DNA of 10,152 nucleotides from Thermoplasmata archaeon (GTDB lineage Archaea > Thermoplasmatota > Thermoplasmata > Thermoplasmatales > Thermoplasmataceae). The translations under genes and the position numbers were made by a program. Location of the stretch: NCBI GenBank assembly GCA_021833045.1, contig JAKBGP010000065.1:1-10152 (forward strand), written 5' to 3'. The notes under the pieces are model-generated. The model was not told where the DNA came from, searched no databases, and worked only from the letters and a program-made list of their open reading frames with translations. Shown here piece by piece: positions 1 to 5,340 of the stretch (position 1 is its first letter; every line of letters starts with the position of its first letter).

Positions 1-99
1 TAATAGGTTCATGCAAAACCGCCCCGACCGTGAGGAATGAAGGCGAAAACGGAGCAAAAGTGAGAACCCCACATGCTTTAGCTGTGGGAGTATGTCAGA
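1..99 (+). mobile_element. Putative right end of an IS200/IS605-type element (partial)
   Basis: No full ORF is visible. The stretch ends in a hairpin of the form CCCACA-t-GC-TTTA-GC-TGTGGG followed by GAGTATGTCA. This is the arrangement often seen at the right end of IS200/IS605 elements, where a GCTTTAGC-type loop sits just before the 3' cleavage site and overlaps the guide-RNA (reRNA/omega-RNA) scaffold of TnpB. The body of the element would lie to the left, outside the window. One short frame ends with a stop at 38-40, and another stays open past the hairpin. I cannot tell which, if either, is the end of tnpB. The boundary near 97-99 is a guess. This could also be a decayed remnant. Confidence 0.5.
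67..88 (+). repeat. Hairpin of the putative IS right end / reRNA scaffold
   Basis: CCCACA at 68-73 pairs with TGTGGG at 83-88. GC at 75-76 pairs with GC at 81-82 around a TTTA loop, and T74 is bulged. One bulged base breaks an otherwise 8-bp stem, which may mean slight decay of the element end. Confidence 0.6.
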
Positions 100-173
100 C
101 AACAGGTATACTTCAAATATCTATTACGGTCTTTAATTTTCTATATAAATCTGAGATTTTTCATTCATTGCGA

Positions 174-220
174 TTTTGAGCATATTCACCTTCTTGAAGA
201 GAAGAAGAACATACTCAAAA
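174..220. repeat. 47-base imperfect hairpin downstream of tRNA-Arg
   Basis: TTTTGAG at 174-180 pairs with CTCAAAA at 214-220. Pairing continues as AT (182-183 with 211-212), TTC with GAA (185-187 with 207-209) and CTTCT with AGAAG (190-194 with 200-204), around a short central loop. Mismatches fall at 181/213, 184/210 and 188-189/205-206. The element begins about 30 bases beyond the 3' end of the minus-strand tRNA, so it may affect termination or 3' processing of that transcript. It could equally be a small mobile-element remnant. Confidence 0.55.
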
Positions 221-249
221 GTTTGATTAATAGAAGGTACAATAGAGAG

Positions 250-323
250 CGGGCCCACCGGGATTCGAACCCGGGTCGTTGGCTTCGAAGGCCATCAGGA
301 TATCCTGGCTACCCCATGGGCCC
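250..323 (-). tRNA. tRNA-Arg (anticodon UCG)
   Basis: Reading the minus strand, the acceptor arms GGGCCCA and TGGGCCC pair fully over 7 bp. The D-loop contains AGG, the anticodon loop is CTTCGAA (anticodon TCG), and the T-arm is CCGGG-TTCGAAT-CCCGG. The discriminator base is G, CCA is not encoded, and no intron is present. The anticodon stem ATGGC/GCCAA has an A27-A43 mismatch at its outer pair, and the D-stem is weak. It decodes CGA and probably other CGN arginine codons. It lies 33 bases downstream of the stop of the kinase gene on the same strand. Confidence 0.95.
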
Positions 324-346
324 TTCATAATAATCTCAAACAAGCC

Positions 347-357
347 TGATAAGTTTT
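347..357 (-). promoter_or_regulatory. Putative box A (TATA) promoter of tRNA-Arg
   Basis: On the minus strand AAAACTTATC lies 25-34 bases before the first base of the tRNA, the normal distance for an archaeal BRE/TATA element. It touches the stop codon of the upstream kinase gene at 357-359, so the two genes are packed without spare sequence. Confidence 0.45.
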
Positions 358-1199
358 CACTTCTTGTCAATATTTCCGTCCAGTGCCCCGGAAAGAACTG
401 AAAGGTCTCTAATTCTATCGGCCCTTTTTTCCTGCAAAGTATTGCTGATAATGTAATATAATGGGAGATCGCTATATCTTTCTATCTGTTTTACATCTTT
501 CTTGTATTTTTCAGGTTTAAGACCAGTTAAAGAATAATAAGTTACCGCGCCCAGAGAATAAATATCAGAATCAATGTAAACAGTTCCCTCATTAAGCTGT
601 TCAGGGGCAGAGAAGTTTTCTGTCCCTATCCTGCTGCCCTTTAACTTTACAGAATCCATTTCTTCCGGTATCCTGATCGATGTGCTGAAATCAATTATTT
701 TTGGAATATTGTCTGAAATTATGATGTTCAGGTGACTGATATCTCTGTGCACCACTCTTCTGGTTCTCAGATACTGCAGTGCAGAAATCACACCTTTGCA
801 TACATTTGTTGCAAACTCATAGCTGTAATCTATGTCTTCAATATGTTCCTTTAAGCTGATACCGTATATTTTCTCCATTACGAGAAATGGCTTTGATCCA
901 TTTTTTCCAGTATCTACATATTTAACCACATTTGGATGAATGAGTAATTTAAGGTTTTCAATTTCACTGATAACCTGATTATTCATGGGATCATTGCGGC
1001 CTGCAGAAAATTTTTTAGGAACCTTGATAAGAACTTCATTTCCATGGGAATCCAATGCTTCAAAAATATCCCCCATTCCTCCGCTGGCAAAAAAACCTTT
1101 TACTTCATAATTGTCTTTCTGACCAACGAAAACTTCCACTCCATTTTCCATTCCAAGCCAGATTACTTTCAGATAGATGTTATTATCGGTCAAAACCAT
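357..1199 (-). CDS. Hanks-type (PknB-like) serine/threonine protein kinase
   Basis: A 280-residue soluble protein that is essentially one eukaryote-like kinase domain (about residues 31-270). Visible motifs are the glycine loop ASGGMG (38-43), the ATP-binding lysine K59 in VLIK, helix-C glutamate E79, HRDISHLN (151-158) with catalytic D153 and N158, the metal-binding D170 in DFS, APE (198-200), D212 in DIYSLG and a late Arg in ADRIRD. So the essential Lys, Glu and Asp residues are present and activity is likely. Three positions differ from consensus: the first loop Gly is Ala, the Lys of HRDxK is Ser155, and DFG is DFS. There is no transmembrane or sensor domain. It is divergent from the 92-residue gene at 1242 and ends just before tRNA-Arg. 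The start is uncertain: ATG 1199 is the longest, but the nearest strong TATA would place transcription start near 1191, favouring Met17 (1151). The substrate is unknown. Confidence 0.88.
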   Translation of the reverse strand: MVLTDNNIYLKVIWLGMENGVEVFVGQKDNYEVKGFFASGGMGDIFEALDSHGNEVLIKVPKKFSAGRNDPMNNQVISEIENLKLLIHPNVVKYVDTGKNGSKPFLVMEKIYGISLKEHIEDIDYSYEFATNVCKGVISALQYLRTRRVVHRDISHLNIIISDNIPKIIDFSTSIRIPEEMDSVKLKGSRIGTENFSAPEQLNEGTVYIDSDIYSLGAVTYYSLTGLKPEKYKKDVKQIERYSDLPLYYIISNTLQEKRADRIRDLSVLSGALDGNIDKK

Positions 1200-1211
1200 G
1201 TTTCATGCATT

Positions 1212-1220
1212 CTTATATAT
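1212..1220 (+). promoter_or_regulatory. TATA box for the gene starting at 1242
   Basis: CTTATATAT is centred about 25 bp before ATG 1242, which places the predicted transcription start on the start codon (leaderless mRNA). The core is symmetric and lies between divergent genes, so it may also fire toward the kinase. In that direction the start would fall about 8 bases inside the longest kinase ORF. Confidence 0.55.
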
Positions 1221-1241
1221 CTTATCAACATCTATGTGTAG

Positions 1242-1520
1242 ATGATGCCTAACGGGATTCCAGAGAATTCAGAAGTTATAAATTTTGAAATTGAAGATGA
1301 ACCAAAATGGATAAAGGTCAAACTCGAAGATGGATCTGTAATTCAGGTAAAAATGGAGATAGTGGGGATTATGAGAGCCGGAAATGATCCAAACACGGGA
1401 TTGCCTATTTACATGCTTCAGGCACAGAACATCATAAGATTGAATCAGGTTCCCAAAGACCTCATCAAAAGGGGGATTGTGGAAAAATCCAAAGGTTCAG
1501 ATGGAGCACTCTACAGATAA
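1242..1520 (+). CDS. Small protein of unknown function, first gene of an operon with an Lrp regulator
   Basis: I do not recognise this family with confidence. The 92-residue protein has no signal peptide, membrane segment or cysteine. The N-terminal part is acidic. Residues 22-67 look like alternating beta strands (WIKVKLEDGSVIQVKM, then GIMRAGNDPNTGLPIYMLQAQNIIRL), followed by a short helix and a charged tail. The strand pattern with a glycine/asparagine turn (GNDPNTG) suggests a small beta-barrel or beta-sandwich. The start is ATG 1242 or 1245, since two ATGs run in tandem. Either fits a leaderless transcript from the TATA box at 1212-1220. Its last 20 bases overlap the Lrp-type gene, so the two are cotranscribed and may act together; that is inference. 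Confidence 0.75.
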   Translation: MMPNGIPENSEVINFEIEDEPKWIKVKLEDGSVIQVKMEIVGIMRAGNDPNTGLPIYMLQAQNIIRLNQVPKDLIKRGIVEKSKGSDGALYR

Positions 1521-1926
1521 GGGACTGAATAAGCCCGATGATAAGGATATTCAAATTTTGAATATTCTCAAGAAGAACTCTAGACTTACAAATACAGAGA
1601 TAGCTCGTATGTTGAATTTTTCTGAAGGAACAGTACGTAAACGGATCAATAAGCTCTTGGAAACAGGAACCATAAGAAGATTCACAATTGAACTTGGCAG
1701 AAGTTATAAAGAAGCAATAATACTGATAAAATACAAGCATTCAGAAAAATTAACGGTGCTTTCGCAATTGAATGAGATTCCGGGCAACACTTATGAAATT
1801 TCTGGGAAAAATGATCTTGCAATGTTTGTGGAATTTTACAATCTTGAATATCTCAACGATATTGTGGATAGAATAAGGTCTCTCGAATATGTTATGGATA
1901 CAGAGACATTGATACGCCTTAAATAA
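1501..1926 (+). CDS. Lrp/AsnC-family transcriptional regulator
   Basis: About 141 residues from ATG 1501, the usual size of an archaeal Lrp. The N-terminal winged helix-turn-helix (roughly DDKDIQILNILKK through SEGTVRKRINKLLETG) contains the recognition helix. It is followed by the alpha/beta RAM ligand-binding domain, with the typical motif EISGKNDLAMFVE in the middle and DTETLIRL at the end. Such proteins form dimers and octamers, bind operator DNA and sense amino acids or related metabolites. I chose ATG 1501 over an upstream TTG at 1477 because it matches family length and has AAAGG just upstream, while the TTG sits directly after its GGGGG run. It overlaps the stop of the 92-residue gene by 20 bp, indicating translational coupling. 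Its targets cannot be read from this window; autoregulation of its own operon is common in the family. Confidence 0.92.
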   Translation: MEHSTDKGLNKPDDKDIQILNILKKNSRLTNTEIARMLNFSEGTVRKRINKLLETGTIRRFTIELGRSYKEAIILIKYKHSEKLTVLSQLNEIPGNTYEISGKNDLAMFVEFYNLEYLNDIVDRIRSLEYVMDTETLIRLK

Positions 1927-1939
1927 TCATATCGAATAG

Positions 1940-1953
1940 ATATAATTAAATAG
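1940..1953 (+). promoter_or_regulatory. TATA box of the Alba gene
   Basis: ATATAATTAAATAG is centred near 1947-1950 and predicts transcription start at about 1973-1976. This leaves a leader of about ten bases before ATG 1985 and shows that Alba has its own promoter, separate from the Lrp unit. Confidence 0.5.
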
Positions 1954-1984
1954 TGTTGTTAAATTGTTACCCTAAGTGATTGCA

Positions 1985-2257
1985 ATGGCAGAAGAAAGCA
2001 TTGTGTACGTAGGAAAAAAACCAACCATGAACTATGTGTTAGCTATAGTGACACAATTCAACAGCAATGTTGATAAAATAACAATTAAAGCAAGGGGGAA
2101 ATCTATAAGCAAAGCAGTGGACATTGCAGAGATAACAAAGAACAGGTTCATGCCAAATGCAAAATATGCCAATATCAAAATAGAAACCGAAAAGGTTGAG
2201 GGAGAAAGAGGAATATCCAACGTATCCTCCATTGAAATAACAATGAAGAAAGAGTAG
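1985..2257 (+). CDS. alba: Alba, archaeal chromatin and RNA-binding protein
   Basis: A 90-residue protein with the family hallmark near the N-terminus: YVGKKPTMNYVLAIVTQF. The lysine pair (K11, K12) corresponds to the DNA/RNA-contacting lysines of Sulfolobus Alba, one of which is reversibly acetylated there. The pattern of beta strand, helix, strand (KITIKARGKSISKAVDIAEITKNRF) and a C-terminal beta hairpin (ANIKIETEKVEGERG...VSSIEITM) is complete. Alba dimers coat DNA and bind structured RNA and are abundant, consistent with a dedicated promoter. ATG 1985 (MAEES...) is preferred over GTG 1976 because the family normally starts a few residues before the first strand. There is no sign of truncation. 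Confidence 0.96.
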   Translation: MAEESIVYVGKKPTMNYVLAIVTQFNSNVDKITIKARGKSISKAVDIAEITKNRFMPNAKYANIKIETEKVEGERGISNVSSIEITMKKE

Positions 2258-2266
2258 TTCATTGTA

Positions 2267-2279
2267 TTATTTCTTTTTG
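2267..2279 (+). terminator. T-rich terminator after Alba
   Basis: TTATTTCTTTTTG starts ten bases after the stop of alba. Oligo-T tracts without a hairpin are the normal intrinsic termination signal of archaeal RNA polymerase. Confidence 0.5.
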
Positions 2280-2280
2280 T

Positions 2281-2293
2281 AAAACTTAAATTG
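2281..2293 (+). promoter_or_regulatory. BRE/TATA element of the prenyl synthase gene
   Basis: AAAACTTAAATT is centred near 2287, predicting transcription start about 2313 and a leader of under ten bases before ATG 2322. It follows the T-rich stretch that should end the alba transcript. Confidence 0.5.
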
Positions 2294-2321
2294 GAATAAG
2301 CAATATCTCTTCGTTGATAAG

Positions 2322-3302
2322 ATGAGTGATACTCTTAATATTTCTATTGATCTGAGCGGAAAGCTTTCCATGATTAATAGAAGGATTGAAGAAGTTCTTG
2401 TTACAGACAACACAGATCTAACTGAAATGTCACTCTATAATATTAAAGGGGGAGGGAAGAGGCTTCGTCCCCTCATTGTTTTACTCGCATTCGAAATGAA
2501 TACAGATCGGGACATCTCGAATGCACTGGATCTTGCAGTGGCCTATGAACTTATGCACTCTGCAAGTCTCATTCATGATGATATAATTGATGAATCTGAG
2601 GAAAGGAGAGGACAACCTTCCTTGCACAAGAAGTACAATGTTCAAGATGCAATTGTTACAGGAGACTTTCTTTTCTCAGTAGCTTATAGACTTGGCGCTA
2701 AATATGGAAGGGAAGTTTCGGATACCGTAGCTCTTGCTGCAAGGAAACTGGCTGAAGGTCAGATCACGGAATCAAAGAATCTTGGGAATCTGAGCATAAC
2801 AGAATCCATATACATGAACATCATCAGCAATAAAACTGCATATTTCTTTGGTGCAGGGGCAAGATCTGCGACAATCGCTGCCGAAGCTGACATGGAAACA
2901 CAGAAAAACATGTTCAAGTTTGCTTATAACATTGGAATGGCTTTTCAGATAACTGATGACATTCTTGATATTGTTGGGAAGGAGGAAGTAATAGGAAAGC
3001 CCACATTCATGGATTTCAAGCACAGTGCATTGACTCTTCCAATGATATATGCACTCAAGAATACCCAATCACCTGAGACTGTAAATCTCAAGAATGTAAT
3101 AAGGGGGGACAGGATGGACAAAGAAAGCATCAACGCAGCAAAGAACTACCTGTTAACCTGTGGCGCAGTGGATAAGGCACTGGAACTGGCAAAACATTAC
3201 ATAGATGAAGGGATTGAAGCTATGAGATATGCCAGAAACTCCCCAAATCTTCAGACCTTATTTGAGATTGCATACAGCATCATAAGCAGGATAAGGATTT
3301 AG
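2322..3302 (+). CDS. Trans-polyprenyl diphosphate synthase (short- or long-chain product)
   Basis: The 326-residue enzyme condenses isopentenyl diphosphate units onto an allylic diphosphate. All family motifs are present: GGGKRLRP (43-50), the first aspartate-rich motif DDIID (86-90) followed by ESEERRGQPS, KT (171-172), and the second aspartate-rich motif DDILD (212-216) with the downstream GKP...DFKHSALTLP segment. In archaea the usual product is geranylgeranyl diphosphate for ether lipids. However, the fifth residue before the first motif is Ala81 rather than the bulky aromatic that limits chain length in C20 enzymes, and the segment HSASLIHDDIIDES resembles long-chain quinone-side-chain synthases. 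A heptaprenyl-type product for menaquinone or thermoplasmaquinone is therefore possible. The gene has its own promoter and converges on the ABC gene 12 bases away. Confidence 0.94.
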   Translation: MSDTLNISIDLSGKLSMINRRIEEVLVTDNTDLTEMSLYNIKGGGKRLRPLIVLLAFEMNTDRDISNALDLAVAYELMHSASLIHDDIIDESEERRGQPSLHKKYNVQDAIVTGDFLFSVAYRLGAKYGREVSDTVALAARKLAEGQITESKNLGNLSITESIYMNIISNKTAYFFGAGARSATIAAEADMETQKNMFKFAYNIGMAFQITDDILDIVGKEEVIGKPTFMDFKHSALTLPMIYALKNTQSPETVNLKNVIRGDRMDKESINAAKNYLLTCGAVDKALELAKHYIDEGIEAMRYARNSPNLQTLFEIAYSIISRIRI

Positions 3303-3322
3303 AAATGAAGTATCTCATTTCT
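3301..3322. terminator. Shared hairpin between convergent stop codons
   Basis: AGAAATGA (3301-3308) and TCATTTCT (3315-3322) form a perfect 8-bp stem with a 6-base loop. The stem takes in the end of the synthase stop codon (3300-3302) and the stop codon of the ABC gene (3315-3317). The transcript can fold the same way on either strand, so it may protect both mRNA 3' ends or help end both transcripts. No long T-tract follows. Confidence 0.5.
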
Positions 3323-4220
3323 TTGAGAAATATAGATCTTCAAGTGACGGATTTTCAACCTTGAATGAAGAGACACTGTATCCGCTTTTAACAAGGGCAG
3401 TGTTTATATCTTCAGGTTTGACCTTTTTGTCAGGTGAAATTGATATTTCATACTGGTTTCCAATCTTCCTGATTCCTCCATATTCTTCCATAAGAGTCAG
3501 AATCTCATCATTAGGATTGGAAACTGAAAATAAGATCTTTTTCTTTCCAATTTTGTCAAGTGATGATATTTCTAATTGATCCGAGATTCTCCCATTCTTT
3601 ATGAAAATGATTTCATCTACTACACTCTCAAGTTCCTTAAGAATGTGGGATGAGATAATTATGGTCTTCCCTTTGCTTCTTTCATATGTGATAAGTTCAT
3701 TCAACATTCTCATTCCGTCAGGATCGAAACCATTGTATGGTTCATCCATTAAAATATTACCTGGATCAGTCATCATGCACATTGCCAGCATAGCCCTACG
3801 CTTCTGACCAAGGGAAAGCCTTCTTAAGGATGCGTCATGAAGTTTTTCACCAAGTCCAAATCTTGTCATGAGCATTCCCGCTTTCTCAACAGATTCATCC
3901 TCACCCATCCCTCTTGTTTGACCATAGAATGAAATCTGCTGTAATATAGAACGATCAATATTTAATATAACTCCGTCAGGCATCAATCCAACATTCATCA
4001 GTGCTTCAGTTCTCTCTCTAGTGCTATCATAACCATTAATTGATACTGAACCTGAATTTTGCCTAAAAATACCCGTTATGGTCTTGATAAGAGTAGTTTT
4101 TCCTGCGCCATTTTCCCCCACAAGCCCATAAATTTTTCCGTCTTTCAGTTCAACAGAAATATTATGGATGCCATTGTCTTTCCCGCCGTAGGTCTTTGTG
4201 AGTTTCTCTAACTCAATCAT
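3315..4220 (-). CDS. ABC transporter ATP-binding protein (DrrA/CcmA-like), orphan
   Basis: A 301-residue ATPase. The nucleotide-binding domain (about 1-215) has Walker A GENGAGKT (35-42), signature LSLGQ (135-139), Walker B ILMDEP (156-161), D-loop region NGFDPDG and H-loop H192. The Q-loop position reads MPDG, so the usual glutamine is replaced by Asp82, as happens in some export-type ATPases. A C-terminal regulatory segment of about 85 residues is typical of the multidrug/antibiotic/gliding export branch (COG1131). Such proteins pair with a separate membrane permease, but the downstream gene is convergent and the upstream one is DUF3501, so no partner is encoded here. The substrate cannot be inferred. 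ATG 4220 fits a leaderless transcript from the TATA element at 4241-4252. Confidence 0.93.
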   Translation of the reverse strand: MIELEKLTKTYGGKDNGIHNISVELKDGKIYGLVGENGAGKTTLIKTITGIFRQNSGSVSINGYDSTRERTEALMNVGLMPDGVILNIDRSILQQISFYGQTRGMGEDESVEKAGMLMTRFGLGEKLHDASLRRLSLGQKRRAMLAMCMMTDPGNILMDEPYNGFDPDGMRMLNELITYERSKGKTIIISSHILKELESVVDEIIFIKNGRISDQLEISSLDKIGKKKILFSVSNPNDEILTLMEEYGGIRKIGNQYEISISPDKKVKPEDINTALVKSGYSVSSFKVENPSLEDLYFSKK

Positions 4221-4240
4221 AGAGATATATTAAAAATTCA

Positions 4241-4255
4241 TTTAATATATTTCGC
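4241..4255 (-). promoter_or_regulatory. TATA box of the ABC ATPase gene
   Basis: On the minus strand GCGAAATATATTAAA is centred about 25 bp before ATG 4220, placing transcription start on the start codon. The ABC gene can therefore be expressed independently of the rubrerythrin-DUF3501 pair upstream. The rest of the 75-base gap holds a small GATCC/GGATC hairpin (4274-4287) and a 15-codon reading frame. Confidence 0.55.
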
Positions 4256-4295
4256 TTTTCAAGTCCTTTAGGAGATCCTCAGGGATCATTGCAGT

Positions 4296-4811
4296 TTAAA
4301 TGTAACTCTTATGTTTAGTCACGAGAAACGCATTTCTGGTTTTTTTCAGAATTTCTGCATCTTCCCTCGTGAAATAAATTCGAAGGTATTGCAGTGTAGA
4401 TTCCAGAGTCTCAGTGGATCTTCCTTCCTCAGGTATTGCATTGATCTCATGATCACCCATTACAAGGTAAACAGACCTCTCTATTCCAGAAAGTTTCGGC
4501 ATTTCCATAAGGAGTTCCTTTTCATTACTGATCTCAATGAACATTGAAATACTCAGAAAGTTCTCCTGTGGAAGAAGTGAATTGTATGTATTGATCAGAT
4601 GATCTAGTTCCTCCGGGTTTGTAACGTTCTCCACGAGGATCATCTCATTGATCTGATTCAATACTGTATCTCTGTTCTCAAAGAGATAACTGAAGGTTTT
4701 TGTGGAAATTCTTCTTCTCTTTTTGATTGAGATTATCCTTTTCCTTTCCTGATCAACTATTTTCAAAAATTCCTGAGGAGAAAAGACATCCCCTCTTTCT
4801 ATAAAGCTCAT
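4296..4811 (-). CDS. DUF3501 family protein
   Basis: A 171-residue soluble protein matching my memory of DUF3501: an N-terminal basic stretch (KKRRRISTKTF), the block LFENRDTVLNQINEMILVE (43-61), YNSLLP (76-81), GIERSVYL (109-116) and a late EEGRSTETLESTLQYLRIYFT block. No biochemical function is established that I know of. In many bacteria DUF3501 genes sit next to a rubrerythrin and an iron-sulfur heterodisulfide-reductase-like subunit, suggesting a role in peroxide handling or redox chemistry. Here it follows rubrerythrin by 9 bases, with GGGAG about four bases before the ATG, so the two are cotranscribed; the iron-sulfur partner is absent from the window. It has no cysteine, so it is unlikely to be a thiol- or cluster-based enzyme itself. 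Confidence 0.85.
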   Translation of the reverse strand: MSFIERGDVFSPQEFLKIVDQERKRIISIKKRRRISTKTFSYLFENRDTVLNQINEMILVENVTNPEELDHLINTYNSLLPQENFLSISMFIEISNEKELLMEMPKLSGIERSVYLVMGDHEINAIPEEGRSTETLESTLQYLRIYFTREDAEILKKTRNAFLVTKHKSYI

Positions 4812-4820
4812 ATTCTCCCT

Positions 4821-5243
4821 TCACTGATGTTTTAACTGTGCCAGGGTATTCTCGTATTTTGTTGCGTGTGATTTTTCTGCCTTTGAAAGCACCTCAAACC
4901 AGTGAGCAATATCATCGTATCCTTCGGTTCTAGCATCCTTTGCAAATCCGGGATACATCTGGCTGTACTCATATGTTTCTCCTGCAATGGCTGATTTCAG
5001 GTTCTGTTCGGTTGATCCTATAGGTTCTCCTGTAACAGGGTCTCCAACAGATGCAAGATACTTAAGGTGGCCAAATGCATGTGCAGTTTCACCGTCTGCT
5101 GTGGACCTGAAGACCTGGGCTATCTCCTGAAATCCCTCCTCATCTGCTTTAAGGGCAAAATATAGGTACCTTCTGTTTGCCTGGCTTTCTCCTGCGAATC
5201 CTGCCTTCAGATTCTCAACTGTTTTAGAATTCTTAAATTCCAT
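4821..5243 (-). CDS. rbr: Rubrerythrin lacking the rubredoxin domain (sulerythrin-like)
   Basis: A 140-residue ferritin-like four-helix diiron protein. Likely metal ligands are E19 (in FAGESQANRRY), E52 and H55 (GETAH), E89 (and E92, in GETYEYS), and E123 and H126 (AEKSH), the usual two-by-two arrangement. Rubrerythrins reduce hydrogen peroxide to water. Classical ones carry a C-terminal rubredoxin domain with CxxC pairs; this one ends right after the fourth helix and contains no cysteine at all. It must therefore take electrons from another protein, as in sulerythrin-type forms. It is the first gene of a pair with DUF3501. A TATA box at 5274-5286 gives a short leader of about ten bases. Confidence 0.95.
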   Translation of the reverse strand: MEFKNSKTVENLKAGFAGESQANRRYLYFALKADEEGFQEIAQVFRSTADGETAHAFGHLKYLASVGDPVTGEPIGSTEQNLKSAIAGETYEYSQMYPGFAKDARTEGYDDIAHWFEVLSKAEKSHATKYENTLAQLKHQ

Positions 5244-5273
5244 TTTTACACCATATCCATTATCATTTCTATC

Positions 5274-5286
5274 TATATTTAATTTA
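5274..5286 (-). promoter_or_regulatory. TATA box of the rubrerythrin gene
   Basis: On the minus strand AATTAAATATAG lies centred about 36 bp before ATG 5243, giving a leader of about ten bases. One arm of the inverted repeat 5285-5340 abuts its upstream edge, where an archaeal regulator or activator could bind. Confidence 0.5.
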
Positions 5287-5340
5287 TGTTAGTTTATTAT
5301 CTTTTCATTTTTAATATCAATAAATAATTATTCTAACATA
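5285..5340. repeat. Inverted repeat TATGTTAG / CTAACATA around the priS-rbr gap
   Basis: TATGTTAG (5285-5292) and CTAACATA (5333-5340) are perfect 8-bp inverted arms around 40 bases of almost pure A+T. The right arm lies in the last codons of priS and the left arm touches the rbr TATA element. It could fold at the 3' end of the priS transcript or serve as paired operator half-sites for rbr. Chance in such A+T-rich sequence cannot be ruled out. Confidence 0.4.

Noticed and set aside
1..250. A real tnpB coding end
   Set aside because: Neither open frame in the first 180 bases shows TnpB catalytic or zinc-finger motifs, so I call only the element end and not a coding region.
1477..1500. TTG start giving an Lrp protein eight residues longer
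   Set aside because: The purine run GGGGG lies directly against this TTG, too close to serve as a ribosome site. ATG 1501 matches family length and has a better-spaced AAAGG.
1976..1984. GTG start for Alba
   Set aside because: It adds only three residues not typical of the family; ATG 1985 gives the usual MAEE-type start.
2772..3133. Minus-strand frames inside the prenyl synthase gene
   Set aside because: These are shadow frames of a well-supported enzyme and show no family features.
4274..4287. GATCC/GGATC hairpin as a terminator for DUF3501
   Set aside because: The stem is only 5 bp and no T-tract follows on the minus strand.
4311..4547. Plus-strand 78-codon frame opposite DUF3501
   Set aside because: The minus-strand protein matches a known family and has a Shine-Dalgarno; the antisense frame has neither.
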